Shown: positions 28,404 through 39,079, numbered from the stretch's first letter. The stretch is DNA of 64,000 nt from Accumulibacter sp. (GCA_017302455.1 JAFLDO010000004.1:1-64000), one strand, 5' to 3'. Notes: a model not told the origin generated them from the letters alone. A program made the numbers and translations.

Positions 28404-28435
28404 TCAGGCCAATCCGAAGATTGGCCTGAGTGCTT
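28398..28435 (-). terminator. Rho-independent terminator of tRNA-Arg
   Basis: A 16-bp perfect stem (AAGCACTCAGGCCAAT with its complement) and a short loop, followed on the minus strand by TTTTCTC. It lies 9 bases beyond the tRNA 3' end. Confidence 0.9.
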
Positions 28436-28443
28436 GATTCTGT

Positions 28444-28520
28444 TGGCACGCCCGGAGCGATTCGAACGCCCGACCCCTTGGTTCGTAGCCAAGTACTCTA
28501 TCCAGCTGAGCTACGGGCGC
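28444..28520 (-). tRNA. tRNA-Arg (anticodon ACG)
   Basis: 77 bases including an encoded CCA end. Acceptor arms GCGCCCG and CGGGCGT pair (one G-U), the D-arm is AGCTCAGCTGGATAGAG, the anticodon arm is CTTGG CTACGAA CCAAG with ACG in place (28484-28486), and the T-arm contains GTTCGAATC. Adenosine 34 would be deaminated to inosine to read CGU, CGC and CGA. Confidence 0.97.
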
Positions 28521-28541
28521 CTTGCCGTGGTGAAGGGCGCC

Positions 28542-28570
28542 ATTATACAGAGCGCCTGCGCCTGCCTCAA
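28542..28570 (-). promoter_or_regulatory. Promoter of tRNA-Arg
   Basis: On the minus strand TTGAGG (28570-28565) and a perfect TATAAT (28547-28542) are separated by 17 bases. The -10 is 21 bases before the mature 5' end. Confidence 0.85.
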
Positions 28571-28640
28571 GTACTATGTTGAGGATTCCTGGCCGGCCAA
28601 CGCCATGGCCAGTTAATGGTGACGGCGCCCGCCTCGCCAG

Positions 28641-31289
28641 TCAGTCGAGCGCGCGCCCGACGATCTCGAGGACATCCGCCGACAGGCCATTGGTCGCGCG
28701 CAGGGTTTCCAGCGTGCCGCGTGCGTGCTGCTGTCGGGTGGCGTCAAACCGGCGCCAGCGATCGAAACGCCGCGCCAGGCGCGCCGCCACTTGCGGATTG
28801 ATGGAATCGAGCTGGGCGATCTGTTCGCCGAGGAAGTGGTAGCCGCTGCCGTCGGCGGCGTGAAAATGGACGTGGTTGTTGCCGAAGGTGTTGAGCAGGG
28901 CGTAAACCTTGTTCGGGTTGCGCAGATCGAAGCCGGGGTGAGCGAGCAAACCCCGGACGATCGTCAGCGTCGCCGGAAGACGGCTCGCCGCTTGCACCGA
29001 CAGCCACTTGTCCACGACCAGCGCCTCGCCGTGCCAGCGCTCGTAGAAGGCCGCGAGCGCCTGCGCGCGCTCGCCGCAGTCGTCCTGCGCGAGTGTTGCC
29101 AGCGCCGCGAACTGGTCGCTCATGTTGTCGGCCGATACGAACTGGCGCATGGCCAGCCCTCTTGCTTCGCTGTTCTGCAACTCGCCAAGGGTGCTCAGGC
29201 AGAGGTTACGCAAAGCCCGCCGGCCGGCGGCTGCGGGTGTCGGTCGGTACGGCCCGCTCATGGCGAGCGCGTCGTAGCATTGCCGCAGGGGGGCGGCGAG
29301 TTTTTCGGCGAGGAAGCGGCGCAGTCCGTTGCGGGCATGGTGAAGTGCATCCGGGTCGACCACGGCCATTTCCTCGGCGAGGGTCGCTTCGCCGGGCAGC
29401 GTCAGCACTTCGGCGGCGAAGGCTGGATCCTCGGGGCCGCGCGCGAGAACCTGCGCGGCGGCGTCGACGAAGCTTGGCGGCCAGTGCACCGGCCGTCCCG
29501 CAGCGATCTCCCCGGCCGCGGCAAGGATCAGCCGACCGGCCAGGCGTTGCCCTGCCTCCCAGCGGTTGAACGGGTCGCTGTCGTGGGCGAGGAGGTGGGC
29601 GAGATCTTCATCCCGCCAGGCGTAATCGAGAATCACCGGTGCCGAGAAGTTGCGCAGCAGCGAGGGTACCGGCGGGCTTGCCACGTCCTCGAAGACGAAC
29701 CGCTGTTCGCTCTCCGTCAGCGAGACGACGCGCGTCGTCGCGTCGCGTCTGCCGCCGTCGCAGTCCGAGGCCAGGTGCAGCGGCAGATCCTCGCCGGTCG
29801 GTCCGACCAGGCCGATCGCGATCGGGATATGGAATGGCTGGCTGCTCGCTTCCTCGACGCCGGTCGGTCGCGACTGCGCGAGGGTGAGGACATAGCGCCG
29901 TGTCGCCGGGTCATGGCTGCCGACGGCCCGGACGTGCGGGGTGCCGGCATGCGCGTACCAGCGCTTGAACTGCGTGAGGTCGACTTCCGAGGCGTCGGCC
30001 ATTGCCGCGACGAAATCGTCGCAGGTCACGGCCTGCCCGTCGTGGCGCGCGAAATACAGGTCCATGCCACGCCGGAAGGCTTCCTTGCCGATCAGCGTGT
30101 GGATCATGCGCACGACCTCGGCGCCTTTCTCATAGACGGTGCTGGTGTAGAAATTGTTGATCTCGATGTACGAGTCGGGACGTACCGGATGCGCCATCGG
30201 GCCGGCGTCCTCGGGAAACTGCGCGGCGCGCAGCCCACGCACATCGCGAATCCGGGTGACCGCGCGGCTGTGCATGTCAGCGCCAAACTCCTGGTCGCGG
30301 AAGACGGTCAGCCCCTCCTTGAGCGACAACTGGAACCAGTCGCGGCAGGTGACCCGGTTGCCGGTCCAGTTGTGGAAGTATTCGTGGGCGACGACGCGGT
30401 CGATGTTCTGGTAGTCACCATCGGTGGCGGTGTCGGCGCGCGCCAGAACGTACTTGGTATTGAAGACGTTCAGCCCCTTGTTCTCCATCGCTCCCATGTT
30501 GAAGTCACCGACGGCAACGATCATGTAGTGGTGGAGGTCGCACTCGAGGCCGAACACTTCCTCGTCCCAGCGCATCGCCCGTTTGAGCGCGTCCATCGCG
30601 TGCGCGCACTGATCGAGCTTGCCGGGTTCGACGAAGACCGCAAGCTGGACGCTGCGCCCGCTGCAGGTCGTGAAGCTGTCGCGCAGCACGTCCAGTCGCG
30701 CGGCGACCAGCGCAAACAGATAGCAGGGCTTCGGGAATGGATCTTCCCAGCGCGCCCAATGACGGTCAGTCCCTTCGTCGCCACTCGCCACAGGATTGCC
30801 GTTGGCGAGCAGCACCGGCAGCTTGGCCTTGTCGGCGTGCAGGGTGACGGTGTAGCGCGACATGATGTCGGGGCGATCGGGGAACCAGGTGATTCTGCGG
30901 AAGCCCTGCGCCTCGCACTGCGTGAAGTAGCCGTCCTTCGAGCGATACAGTCCGCAGAGGCTGCTGTTGTGGTCGGCGTCGATACGCGTCAGCGTACTCA
31001 GCAACAACGAGTCCGGAGGCTCGGCAATGTTCAGTATCGTATCGGTGCAGCTGTAGGCGTTCGCGGCGAGGGGTCTGCCGTCGATGGCGACCGAGATGGT
31101 TTCGAGGCCGTGGCCATCGAGTTGCAGCGCTTTTCCGGGCGCGGCGGCCGGATTTCGCCGCAACTGCAGGTGGCTGTTGACCAGCACCTCGTCGGCGAGG
31201 AACTGCACGTCGAGGTCCACGGCATCGACCAGGAACGCGGGCGGCGTGTAGTCTTGGCGACGGACGATCTGCGGGGTTTCGGTTTTCAT
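28641..31289 (-). CDS. pepN: Aminopeptidase N (M1 family)
   Basis: 882 residues, normal for PepN. The exopeptidase motif GAMENKGLN is at about 265, the zinc site HEYFHNWTGNR at about 300 with the downstream Glu in LKEGLTVFRDQEF. An N-terminal beta-domain precedes it, and a helical C-terminal domain follows. It removes N-terminal residues from peptides in the cytosol; there is no signal peptide. AAAGGAAC precedes the ATG. The GDSL esterase lies 76 bases upstream on the same strand. Confidence 0.97.
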   Translation of the reverse strand: MKTETPQIVRRQDYTPPAFLVDAVDLDVQFLADEVLVNSHLQLRRNPAAAPGKALQLDGHGLETISVAIDGRPLAANAYSCTDTILNIAEPPDSLLLSTLTRIDADHNSSLCGLYRSKDGYFTQCEAQGFRRITWFPDRPDIMSRYTVTLHADKAKLPVLLANGNPVASGDEGTDRHWARWEDPFPKPCYLFALVAARLDVLRDSFTTCSGRSVQLAVFVEPGKLDQCAHAMDALKRAMRWDEEVFGLECDLHHYMIVAVGDFNMGAMENKGLNVFNTKYVLARADTATDGDYQNIDRVVAHEYFHNWTGNRVTCRDWFQLSLKEGLTVFRDQEFGADMHSRAVTRIRDVRGLRAAQFPEDAGPMAHPVRPDSYIEINNFYTSTVYEKGAEVVRMIHTLIGKEAFRRGMDLYFARHDGQAVTCDDFVAAMADASEVDLTQFKRWYAHAGTPHVRAVGSHDPATRRYVLTLAQSRPTGVEEASSQPFHIPIAIGLVGPTGEDLPLHLASDCDGGRRDATTRVVSLTESEQRFVFEDVASPPVPSLLRNFSAPVILDYAWRDEDLAHLLAHDSDPFNRWEAGQRLAGRLILAAAGEIAAGRPVHWPPSFVDAAAQVLARGPEDPAFAAEVLTLPGEATLAEEMAVVDPDALHHARNGLRRFLAEKLAAPLRQCYDALAMSGPYRPTPAAAGRRALRNLCLSTLGELQNSEARGLAMRQFVSADNMSDQFAALATLAQDDCGERAQALAAFYERWHGEALVVDKWLSVQAASRLPATLTIVRGLLAHPGFDLRNPNKVYALLNTFGNNHVHFHAADGSGYHFLGEQIAQLDSINPQVAARLARRFDRWRRFDATRQQHARGTLETLRATNGLSADVLEIVGRALD

Positions 31290-31365
31290 CGGTGGGTTCC
31301 TTTTTTCTGCCGGTCGCGTCTCCCCGGCGCTGCCGATCTGCCAAGGCGCCGGCGAGCACCCGCGG

Positions 31366-31995
31366 TCAGGGCTTTTTCAGCAAGCCGGCTCGGCTCAGTT
31401 GTTCGGCAACACCTTCCGCAAGTTTGCGGTAGCCGCTGGCGTTCGGATGAATGGGGTCAGCTTTCAGTGCCGGGTCGGAGAGGACGGCGGCAAGGACACC
31501 CTCGACGACCGGCAGCTTTTCTTCCCTGGCCAATTCGGCGTAGATCGTCGAGTCGGGCAATCTGCTGGTCGCCACGCCGATCAGCGACAGCTTCGGCACG
31601 GCGACCAGAACGACCGGGATGCCGGACTGCCTGATGGCGGCCACGATGGCGCGCAGGTCCTCCTTGACGGCTTTTTCCGGCCGCCGTCTCAGGAAGTCGT
31701 TGCCGCCCAGTTCGACGATCACCAGCGCTGGCCGGGTTTCGCCCAGCGCCGCCCGAATTCGCGCCTGCGCCGCTTCCGCGGTGTCGCCCGGGATGCCGGC
31801 GTTATCGATCTGCCAGCCGCTGATTGCGGCCAGGCGAGCCGGATAGTCCTCGCCGGGAGCCGCGCCACTGCCAAACGTGATGCTGTCGCCGAAGGCGAGA
31901 ACCCGGCTGCCCGGTGGCAGCGACGCCAGCCGCGCCGAATCGTGGCAGCCGGCCAGCAGCAGGCCGGCGAGCAGCAGCAGGCGCAGGCTACGCAT
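31366..31995 (-). CDS. GDSL-family esterase lipoprotein (TesA-like)
   Basis: 209 residues. The N-terminus MRSLRLLLLAGLLLAGC is a short lipoprotein signal with Cys 17. SGNH-hydrolase blocks are all present: FGDSITFG (nucleophile Ser) at about 36, the Gly in DNAGIPGDT, ELGGNDFLRR, and DPIHPNASGY with the Asp-His pair near the end. It is an arylesterase / lysophospholipase of TesA type, acting in the periplasm on short acyl esters. It lies 35 bases after prmB and may share its transcript. Confidence 0.9.
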   Translation of the reverse strand: MRSLRLLLLAGLLLAGCHDSARLASLPPGSRVLAFGDSITFGSGAAPGEDYPARLAAISGWQIDNAGIPGDTAEAAQARIRAALGETRPALVIVELGGNDFLRRRPEKAVKEDLRAIVAAIRQSGIPVVLVAVPKLSLIGVATSRLPDSTIYAELAREEKLPVVEGVLAAVLSDPALKADPIHPNASGYRKLAEGVAEQLSRAGLLKKP

Positions 31996-32030
31996 CGCCG
32001 TTCAGTCGCGCGGGTAGCGTCTTGCGCGAC

Positions 32031-32924
32031 TCACGGCAACTCGTCTCGATGCAGAAGGAAGACATACTGGTCGCCGGCGCTGGTGTCGAGCCACGTGAAG
32101 GGGGTGGTCGGGAACGCCGCCTCGAGTTCCTCGCGGTTGTGGCCGATCTCGACGACCAGCAGACCGTTGGCCTTGAGATGCTTGCGCGCTCCGGCGAGGA
32201 TAGCGCGCGTCAGATCGAGGCCATCTTCACCGCTGGCCAGCGCCAGCTCGGGCTCCCGCCGGTACTCGTCGGGCAGGGTGGCCATCGAACTCGCCTTGAC
32301 GTAGGGGGGGTTGGCGATGATCAGGTCGTAGCGGCGCTGCTTGAGGCCGGCAAAGAGATCTCCCTCGACGAGTCGAATTCGCGTCGCCAGGTCGTAGTCT
32401 TCAACGTTGCGCCTGGCCACCACGAGGGCGTCCGGCGAAACATCGACGGCGTCGATCCTGGCGGCGGGGAAGGCGTGCGCCGCGATGATGGCCAGGCATG
32501 CCGAGCCGGTGCACAGGTCGAGAACGGCGCCGACTGCCTCGGGATCGTCGATCCATGGCGCCAGTTGCTCGCGCAACAGCTCGGCAATGAAGGAACGCGG
32601 CACGATCACCCGCTGATCGACGTAGAAACGGTACTCGCCGAGCCAGGCTTCGTTGGTCAGGTAGGCGACCGGCAGGCGTTCACCGATGCGGCGTTCGATG
32701 ATGCGCAGGAGACCGGCGCGCTCGGCGCTGGTGAGCCGCGCGTCGAGGAAGGGCTCGAGTCGATCGAGCGGCAGGTGCAGGGTGTGCAGCAGCAGATACG
32801 CGGCTTCGTCCCAGGCGTTGTCGGAACCGTGACCGAAGAACAGTTGCGCCTCGTTGAAGCGGCTGACGGCAAAGCGCAGCAGGTCGCGCAGTGTCGCGAG
32901 TTCGGTTTGCGCCTGGTCAAACAT
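32031..32924 (-). CDS. prmB: Ribosomal protein L3 glutamine methyltransferase
   Basis: 297 residues. [16 protein letters not shown] at about 130 is the SAM-binding motif I, and IIANPPYV at about 195 is the NPPY motif of glutamine N5-methyltransferases (PrmB/HemK group). The N-terminal helical region with [18 protein letters not shown] points to PrmB rather than PrmC. It methylates a Gln of ribosomal protein L3. The start overlaps the end of dapE by 8 bases. Confidence 0.93.
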   Translation of the reverse strand: MFDQAQTELATLRDLLRFAVSRFNEAQLFFGHGSDNAWDEAAYLLLHTLHLPLDRLEPFLDARLTSAERAGLLRIIERRIGERLPVAYLTNEAWLGEYRFYVDQRVIVPRSFIAELLREQLAPWIDDPEAVGAVLDLCTGSACLAIIAAHAFPAARIDAVDVSPDALVVARRNVEDYDLATRIRLVEGDLFAGLKQRRYDLIIANPPYVKASSMATLPDEYRREPELALASGEDGLDLTRAILAGARKHLKANGLLVVEIGHNREELEAAFPTTPFTWLDTSAGDQYVFLLHRDELP

Positions 32925-34083
32925 TGGCGGGCAGCAATTGCTCGAGGATCCGCCGATAGATGGCGGCCAGTTGCGGCAGGGCGACCAGGTCGACGCATTC
33001 GTTGACCTTGTGGATGGTGGCGTTGACCGGGCCGATCTCGATCACCTGCGGGCAGATCTCGGCGATGAAACGACCGTCCGAGGTGCCGCCCGCGGTCGAC
33101 AGCTCGGCCTCGATACCGGTTTCGGCGCGGATGGCGGCGAGCGAGGCGTCGAGCAGGGCGCCGTGGCCAGTGAGAAAGGGCCTGGCGCCCAGCGTCCAGA
33201 CGATGTCGTAGTCGAGCCCATGCCGTTCGAGGAGCGCACACAGTCTGGCCTGCAGTTCCTCCGGCGTGCTGGCGGTGGCGAAGCGGAAGTTGAAATCGAT
33301 GTCGACGCTGCCGGGGATGACGTTGCCGGCGCCGGTGCCGGCGTGGATATTGGAAACCTGCCAGGTGGTCGGTGGAAAGAATGCGTTGCCGCGGTCCCAT
33401 ACGGTCTGCGCCAGTTCGGCGATGGCCGGCGCCGCCAGGTGGATCGGGTTCTTCGCCAGGTGCGGGTAGGCAATGTGTCCCTGAATACCCTTGATGGTCA
33501 GCTTCCCGGAGAGCGAGCCGCGGCGACCATTCTTGATCATGTCGCCGAGGGTGTCGACCGCAGTCGGTTCGCCGACGATGCAGTAGTCGATTGTCTCGCC
33601 GCGTTGCCGCAAGGCGTCGGTGACGACGACAGTGCCGTCGATGGCGTCGCCTTCCTCGTCGGAAGTGAGCAGGAAGGCGAGCGAGCCGCGATGATCGGGG
33701 CGGGCGGCGACGAAATCTTCCGCGGCAGTGACGAAGGCGGCCAGTGAACCCTTCATGTCGGCGGCGCCGCGCCCGTAGAGGACGCCGTCCCGGCGTACCG
33801 GTCGAAATGGGTCGCTGTGCCATTCGTCGAGTGGTCCGCTGGGAACCACGTCGGTGTGACCGGCCAGACAGAGCAGCGGCCGCTGGCTGCCGCGGCGTGC
33901 CCAGAGGTTGGTGACGCCGGCGCGGTTCATGAAATCGCATTGAAAACCGAGGGCTTCGAGGCGCCGGACGATGATCGGCAGGCAACCGCCGTCGTCGGGG
34001 GTAAGCGAGCGACAGGCAATCAATTGCTCGGCCAGCGCAGCGGTGGGGTCTGGCGGCGCTGCGCGCGTGTTGTCGGTAGTCAT
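32917..34083 (-). CDS. dapE: Succinyl-diaminopimelate desuccinylase
   Basis: 388 residues from the ATG at 34083; an open extension upstream overlaps pilU and is not needed. M20-family motifs: [12 protein letters not shown] (metal His and Asp) at about 75, [10 protein letters not shown] (bridging Asp) at about 107, TSDEEGDA (catalytic Glu-Glu) at about 140 and IHKVNECV (last His) near the end. It cleaves N-succinyl-LL-diaminopimelate to LL-diaminopimelate and succinate in lysine and cell-wall synthesis. It lies 13 bases after pilU and overlaps prmB. Confidence 0.96.
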   Translation of the reverse strand: MTTDNTRAAPPDPTAALAEQLIACRSLTPDDGGCLPIIVRRLEALGFQCDFMNRAGVTNLWARRGSQRPLLCLAGHTDVVPSGPLDEWHSDPFRPVRRDGVLYGRGAADMKGSLAAFVTAAEDFVAARPDHRGSLAFLLTSDEEGDAIDGTVVVTDALRQRGETIDYCIVGEPTAVDTLGDMIKNGRRGSLSGKLTIKGIQGHIAYPHLAKNPIHLAAPAIAELAQTVWDRGNAFFPPTTWQVSNIHAGTGAGNVIPGSVDIDFNFRFATASTPEELQARLCALLERHGLDYDIVWTLGARPFLTGHGALLDASLAAIRAETGIEAELSTAGGTSDGRFIAEICPQVIEIGPVNATIHKVNECVDLVALPQLAAIYRRILEQLLPANV

Positions 34084-34096
34084 GGTCGGACCCCGT

Positions 34097-35281
34097 CTAT
34101 GGCTCGTCACTGTCGTTGAGGCTGAGCGTGAACTCTTTGTAGGAAGGGCCGTCCGGGTCGGTAATCGATAACTCATAGGGTGTTTCGCTGGCCTTCTCTT
34201 CCCTTCGCGGATGGGTAGGCACCAGCTCGTTGTTGTTGATCAGCCACGACAGGTTCGTCGGTGAGTCGGCATTGTTGAGTGCTTCCTCGAGCGTGATCAC
34301 GTCCGAGCGGTAGAGCCGGAAGAGATCCTGCTCGAAGGTCTGCGAACCGGGAGCGAGACTCTGTTCCATCGCTTCCTTGAGCGCCGGGATGTCGCCGTGT
34401 TCGACCAGTTCCTGCACGTGATAGCTGTTGAGCAGCACCTCGACGGCCGGCACCAGCTGGCCATCCTTGCGCTTGACCAGGCGCTGCGAAACGATCGCCT
34501 TCAGGCTGACCGAGAGGTCCATGTACAGCGAGGTGCGCGTGTCGATCGGGAAGAAATTGATCATCCGGTTGAGCGCGTGGTAACTGTTGTTGGCATGCAG
34601 CGTGCCGAGGCACAGGTGGCCCGTCTGCGCGTAGGCAATCGCCGCCTGCATCGTTTCCTGGTCGCGTATCTCGCCGATCAGAATGCAGTCCGGTGCCTGC
34701 CGCATGGCGTTCTTCAGGGCCTGGTTCCAGCCCAGCGTGTCCATGCCGATCTCGCGCTGATTGACGATCGATTTCTTGTGCCTGAACAGGTACTCGATCG
34801 GATCCTCGATGGTCAGGATGTGCCCCGTGCAAGTGGCATTCCGGTGGTCCAGCATCGACGCGATGGTGGTCGATTTCCCGGAGCCCGTCGAGCCGACGAT
34901 GAGGATCAGGCCACGCCGTTCCATCACCAGGTCGCCGAGAACCGGCGGCAGCGACAGCGAATCCAGCGGTGGGATGTTGCCGAGGATGTAACGCACGACG
35001 ATGGAGATCGAGGCGCGCTGTCGAAACAGGTTGACGCGGAAGTTGCCGAGCTTGGCGACGCCCAGCGAGAGGTTCATCTCCTTCGTCGCTTCGAAGATCT
35101 CGATCTGCTCGGCGTTCATCAGTTCGCCGGCGATCTTCTCGATCATCGCCGGCTCCATCACTTGCTGATTGACCGGCACGATGGTGCCCCGGATCTTGAT
35201 GTGGATCGGCGCGCCGGCGCAGATGAAGATGTCCGAAGCCTGGCGCTCGGCCATCACCTGAAAGAGCTTTTCGAGGATCAT
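34097..35281 (-). CDS. pilU: Type IV pilus retraction ATPase paralog PilU
   Basis: 394 residues. [10 protein letters not shown] at about 132 is Walker [13 protein letters not shown] the Asp box, [12 protein letters not shown] Walker B and [20 protein letters not shown] the His box. The N-terminal PAS-like domain begins [20 protein letters not shown]. Length, the [12 protein letters not shown] variant and the long acidic C-terminal tail fit PilU rather than PilT. It works with PilT to power pilus retraction at the inner membrane. No other pil gene is near; it sits between dapD and dapE, 39 and 13 bases away. Confidence 0.88.
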   Translation of the reverse strand: MILEKLFQVMAERQASDIFICAGAPIHIKIRGTIVPVNQQVMEPAMIEKIAGELMNAEQIEIFEATKEMNLSLGVAKLGNFRVNLFRQRASISIVVRYILGNIPPLDSLSLPPVLGDLVMERRGLILIVGSTGSGKSTTIASMLDHRNATCTGHILTIEDPIEYLFRHKKSIVNQREIGMDTLGWNQALKNAMRQAPDCILIGEIRDQETMQAAIAYAQTGHLCLGTLHANNSYHALNRMINFFPIDTRTSLYMDLSVSLKAIVSQRLVKRKDGQLVPAVEVLLNSYHVQELVEHGDIPALKEAMEQSLAPGSQTFEQDLFRLYRSDVITLEEALNNADSPTNLSWLINNNELVPTHPRREEKASETPYELSITDPDGPSYKEFTLSLNDSDEP

Positions 35282-35320
35282 TCGCTTGCCGCTGGTTCAG
35301 GTGGGTCGATCGGGGCGAAT

Positions 35321-36142
35321 TCAGTCGCCACGCAGCAGGTCGTTGATGCTCGTTTTGGCGCGCGTCCCGGCGTCGACCTTCTTGACGATCACGGCGCAGT
35401 AGAGGCTGTAACTGCCGTCCTTGGCGGGCAGGTTGCCGGACACGACGACCGAACCCGGCGGCACACGCCCGTAGCTCACCTGGCCCGTTTCGCGGTCGAA
35501 GATGCGGGTGGACTGGCCGATATAGACACCCATCGAAATGACCGAGCCTTCGCCGATGATGACGCCCTCGACGACTTCCGAGCGAGCGCCGATGAAGCAG
35601 TTGTCTTCGATGATCGTCGGGTTGGCCTGCAGCGGTTCGAGCACGCCGCCGATGCCGACGCCACCCGAGAGGTGCACGTTCTTGCCGATCTGCGCACAGG
35701 AGCCCACCGTCGACCAGGTGTCAACCATCGTACCTTCATCAACATAGGCGCCGATGTTGACGTAGGAAGGCATCAGCACGACGTTCCGGCCGATGAAGGC
35801 TCCGCGACGGGCAGTGGCCGGCGGCACGACCCGGAAGCCGCCGCGCGTGAAGCGCTCGCTGTCGTAGCTCGCGAACTTGCTCGGCACCTTGTCGAAGTAG
35901 CGGAGCGGTCCGCCGTCGACCAGCACGTTGTCCTGGAGTCGGAACGACAGCAATACGGCTTTCTTGATCCACTGGTGGGTGAGCCACTCTCCGTCGATCT
36001 TTTCGGCAACGCGCAGGCTGCCCTCGTCGAGTCGGCCGAGGACTTCGGCAACGGCTTCGCCGATGGCAGCCGGAGCGCTGCCCGGCTGTAGTGCGGCGCG
36101 GTCTTCCCACGCCTTTTCGATGGTCTGCTGGATTGCCTGCAT
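35321..36142 (-). CDS. dapD: Tetrahydrodipicolinate N-succinyltransferase
   Basis: 273 residues, the usual length. It has hexapeptide repeats of a left-handed beta-helix from about 100 to 240 ([60 protein letters not shown]) and ends in a helix with [13 protein letters not shown]. It adds succinate from succinyl-CoA to tetrahydrodipicolinate, the step before DapC. AGGAAC precedes the ATG. The dapC stop is 11 bases upstream. Confidence 0.97.
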   Translation of the reverse strand: MQAIQQTIEKAWEDRAALQPGSAPAAIGEAVAEVLGRLDEGSLRVAEKIDGEWLTHQWIKKAVLLSFRLQDNVLVDGGPLRYFDKVPSKFASYDSERFTRGGFRVVPPATARRGAFIGRNVVLMPSYVNIGAYVDEGTMVDTWSTVGSCAQIGKNVHLSGGVGIGGVLEPLQANPTIIEDNCFIGARSEVVEGVIIGEGSVISMGVYIGQSTRIFDRETGQVSYGRVPPGSVVVSGNLPAKDGSYSLYCAVIVKKVDAGTRAKTSINDLLRGD

Positions 36143-36153
36143 AGGTGTTGTTC

Positions 36154-37347
36154 CTAGAGTTCTGAAATGAATGAACGGATCCGTTCGGCGGCCTCGACGC
36201 AGTCTGCGAGTGGCGCGACGAGCGCGATTCGCACGAAGCCATCGCCTGGATTGACGCCCTGGGCGGTGCGTGCCAGATAACTTCCCGGGAGAACGACCAC
36301 ATTATAGTCGGCCAGTAGCCGGCGGGCGAAGTCGCTGTCGCTGATCGGCGTTCTCGCCCACAGGTAGAAGCCGGCGTCCGGCAGCGCGGTGTCCAGCACG
36401 TCGGCCAACTGCGGGACGACCGCCGAAAACTTCTCCGCGTACTGGCGGCGGTTGGCAACGACGTGCGACTCGTCGCTCCAGGCAGCGACACTCGCCGCCT
36501 GTACTGCCGGATTCATCGCGCTGCCGTGGTAGGTCCGGTAGAGCAAGAAGGAGTGCAGCGTCGCCGCGTCGCCGGCGACAAAGCCCGAACGCATGCCGGG
36601 AACGTTGGAGCGCTTGGACAGACTGGAGAACATCACCAGTCGCTCGTGACCGCGGCCGAGCAGCCGAGCCGCCTGCAGCGCGCCGAGTGGCGGCCTGTCT
36701 TCGGCGAAGAAGATCTCCGAGTAACACTCGTCCGAGGCGATGACGAAGCCGTAGCGGTCGGCCAGCGCAAACAGCTGTTGCCAGTCGTCGAGGCTGAGCA
36801 CCTTGCCGGTCGGATTTCCCGGCGAGCAGACATAGAAGAGCTGCACGCGTCGCCACTCGGCCTCGCTCAGTGCCGCGAAGTCGAACGCATAATCATTGGC
36901 CGGCAGGGTATTGAGAAAGCGCGGTTCGGCTCCCGCCAGATAGGCCGCTCCCTCGTAGATCTGGTAGAAGGGGTTGGGGCTGACGACCAGCGGTGTGTAG
37001 CCGCGGGAGGGATCGATGACGGTCTGGGCAAACGCGAAAAGGGCCTCGCGCGAGCCGTTGACCGGGATGACCTGCGTTTGCGCGTCGATCCCGCTCAGAG
37101 CGTAGCGGCGTTCGAGCCAGGCGACAATGGCGGCGCGCAGTTCGCCACTGCCGAGCGTGGTAGGATAACTTGCCAGCCCGCCGAGGTTGGCCGTCAGCGC
37201 GTCCCGGATGAAAGCCGGTGTGGCGTGCTGCGGCTCCCCAATCGACAGCTTGATTTCGTGCAGGCGTGGGTTTGGCGTCACGCCGGCAAAGAGCTGTCGC
37301 AGCTTCTCGAAGGGATAGGGTTGCAGCTTGCTGAGGTGGGGTTTCAC
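36154..37347 (-). CDS. dapC: Succinyl-diaminopimelate aminotransferase
   Basis: 397 residues from the GTG at 37347 ([19 protein letters not shown]), which matches the family N-terminus; the upstream open frame runs into the opposite-strand exporter gene and is rejected. Class I/II aminotransferase motifs: the Asn-Pro turn in [10 protein letters not shown] at about 185, [10 protein letters not shown] with the PLP-binding Asp and Tyr, and [17 protein letters not shown] with the Schiff-base Lys at about 250. It makes N-succinyl-diaminopimelate with glutamate as donor. First gene of the dapC-dapD-pilU-dapE-prmB run. Confidence 0.93.
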   Translation of the reverse strand: MKPHLSKLQPYPFEKLRQLFAGVTPNPRLHEIKLSIGEPQHATPAFIRDALTANLGGLASYPTTLGSGELRAAIVAWLERRYALSGIDAQTQVIPVNGSREALFAFAQTVIDPSRGYTPLVVSPNPFYQIYEGAAYLAGAEPRFLNTLPANDYAFDFAALSEAEWRRVQLFYVCSPGNPTGKVLSLDDWQQLFALADRYGFVIASDECYSEIFFAEDRPPLGALQAARLLGRGHERLVMFSSLSKRSNVPGMRSGFVAGDAATLHSFLLYRTYHGSAMNPAVQAASVAAWSDESHVVANRRQYAEKFSAVVPQLADVLDTALPDAGFYLWARTPISDSDFARRLLADYNVVVLPGSYLARTAQGVNPGDGFVRIALVAPLADCVEAAERIRSFISEL

Positions 37348-37420
37348 TGGCGCATGCTTCGGGTGGCGGGACGCTGGATTATAAGGGGCATCGAGTGGTG
37401 GTGAAAGGCATCCGGCGGCC

Positions 37421-38332
37421 ATGAAAGACGCCAGCATGCTGCCGGCCGCGAGCGGCGGCGCCGGGCGCGAGCAGCGTCGGGCCGTCGCCGCCTTGCTGGT
37501 CGGTGCGCTGATCTGGGGCTTGATCTGGTATCCGTACCGGGTCTTGCGCGACGCCGGCGTTGATGGTGTTGCCGCCACGACCATCAGTTATGGGCTGGCC
37601 TTCCTGCTTGTCTGGCTGGCGCGTCGTTCGTCGACACCCGTGGTGCCGTCGTGGCCCCTGCTCTGGCTGGGACTGTCTGCCGCTGTCTGCAACCTCGGCT
37701 ATGTACTGGCGACGCTCAGTGGTGATGTGCTGCGCGTTCTCCTGCTGTTCTACCTGGCGCCGCTGTGGACGGTTGTTCTGTCGCGCCTGCTGCTTGACGA
37801 GCGACTCACCGGTGCTGGTGCGCTGGCCATCGCGCTGTCGCTGGGCGGCGCGGTGACGATGCTCTGGCAACCGCGGCTCGGTCTGCCGGCGCCGCAGGAC
37901 GCGGCCGACTGGCTGGGTCTGGCGGCTGGCTTCGCGTTTGCGTTGTTCAATGTGGTCTCCCGCCGGGCTTGCAACATCAGCGTCGAGAACAAGGTGCTGG
38001 CCGCTTTCGCCGGGGTGGTGACGCTCGGCGTGCTGCTCCTGCTGGCCGGCGTCGGCAGCGCCCGGGTGCCGCCCTCGGCGTCGCTCTGGGGCCTGCTCGC
38101 TCTGCTCGCCGTCGTCCTGGTGTTGGCCAATCAGGTGGTCCAGTTCGGCCTGGCGCGGGTCGCCGCCAACCGGGCGATCGTCATCATGCTCAGCGAAATC
38201 GGTTTTGCCGCCGTTGGCGCGTGGTTGCTCGCCGGCGAAGCGATGGCGCTGCGCGACTGGCTGGGCGGCGCGCTGATCATCTCCGCCAGCCTGATAACGG
38301 CGTGGCGCGGGGAGGATGGCACGCGGGCCTGA
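37421..38332 (+). CDS. EamA/DMT-family transporter
   Basis: 303 residues, ten hydrophobic helices in two EamA halves (about 20-145 and 160-295). LLVGALIWGLIWYPYRVLRDAG near the start and LLFYLAPLWTVVLSRLLLDE at the end of the first half are typical of drug/metabolite transporters. Substrate unknown; such exporters often handle amino acids or metabolites. It is divergent from dapC with 73 bases between the starts, and convergent with the YecA gene. Confidence 0.88.
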   Translation: MKDASMLPAASGGAGREQRRAVAALLVGALIWGLIWYPYRVLRDAGVDGVAATTISYGLAFLLVWLARRSSTPVVPSWPLLWLGLSAAVCNLGYVLATLSGDVLRVLLLFYLAPLWTVVLSRLLLDERLTGAGALAIALSLGGAVTMLWQPRLGLPAPQDAADWLGLAAGFAFALFNVVSRRACNISVENKVLAAFAGVVTLGVLLLLAGVGSARVPPSASLWGLLALLAVVLVLANQVVQFGLARVAANRAIVIMLSEIGFAAVGAWLLAGEAMALRDWLGGALIISASLITAWRGEDGTRA

Positions 38333-38368
38333 GGCGGAAGTCCGCTGCGCTGCGGCAAGGCGTACGGC

Positions 38369-39079
38369 CTACGTCGCCCCGCAGCACTTCTTGTATTTCT
38401 TGCCGCTGCCACAAGGGCAGGCGTCGTTGCGGCCGAGCTTGGGCGTTTCGTGCCGGATGGTCTTTACACTGCGCCGTGCGATCCAGAAGCGGTAGATGTC
38501 GGTAACCACCTGCGGCAGCCTTGCCTCGCACTCCTTGCGCATCTGCTCGAGTTCGGTGCCCGCCAGCCACTCCTCGCCGGCGGCGGCGGCCGCCGCTTCG
38601 GCGTCGCCGGTGAGCATGAACAGCGGGAAGAGTTGCTCGTCAAGGTAACAGATCTCTTCGCTGTCTTCCTTGTCGTCTGCTGCACCCAGGGCGTCGAACC
38701 AGTCGATCGGGGCGCTGTCGACCCCGTGCAGATAGGCCTGACACCAGGGGACGTAGTCGCTGTCATCGCTGGCGTCGCCTTCCTTGGCGTAGAGCAGTAG
38801 CACGGGTGGTTCGCCGCACGCCAGCCCCGCCGCCAGTTCGGCCGCCAGGCGGCGCAACAAGTCGGTCGCCTCGCGGCCAGTGTCGTCGGCGCTCGTTGCG
38901 GCATCGCCGAGCACTTCGCCCAACCACTGTGCCTCGGCCATCGGCTGTGGGCCCGCGAGGGCGGCGCACAGGTAGGCCTGCGCTTCATCGAGGCGCATCG
39001 CCTGCTGCAGAGAAGGATCGGCGAGCAGTTGTTCGAGGCGCAGGAGGTCGGCGTCGTTGAGGGGTGCCGCTGAGGTCAT
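38369..39079 (-). CDS. YecA/UPF0149 family protein with SEC-C zinc motif
   Basis: 236 residues. The N-terminal helical part ([22 protein letters not shown], about 10-180) fits the YgfB/YecA (UPF0149) family, and the C-terminus [18 protein letters not shown] is a SEC-C zinc-binding motif, as in SecA. Proteins of this type may bind ribosomes or nascent chains; the role is not settled. It lies 4 bases after queF, so the two are co-transcribed. Confidence 0.9.
   Translation of the reverse strand: MTSAAPLNDADLLRLEQLLADPSLQQAMRLDEAQAYLCAALAGPQPMAEAQWLGEVLGDAATSADDTGREATDLLRRLAAELAAGLACGEPPVLLLYAKEGDASDDSDYVPWCQAYLHGVDSAPIDWFDALGAADDKEDSEEICYLDEQLFPLFMLTGDAEAAAAAAGEEWLAGTELEQMRKECEARLPQVVTDIYRFWIARRSVKTIRHETPKLGRNDACPCGSGKKYKKCCGAT

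Noticed and set aside
28725-31634. 969-codon open frame on the plus strand
   Set aside because: Complement of pepN, which is certain.
37348-37584. N-terminal extension of dapC
   Set aside because: It overlaps the opposite-strand exporter and has no similarity to the family N-terminus, which begins at the GTG at 37347.
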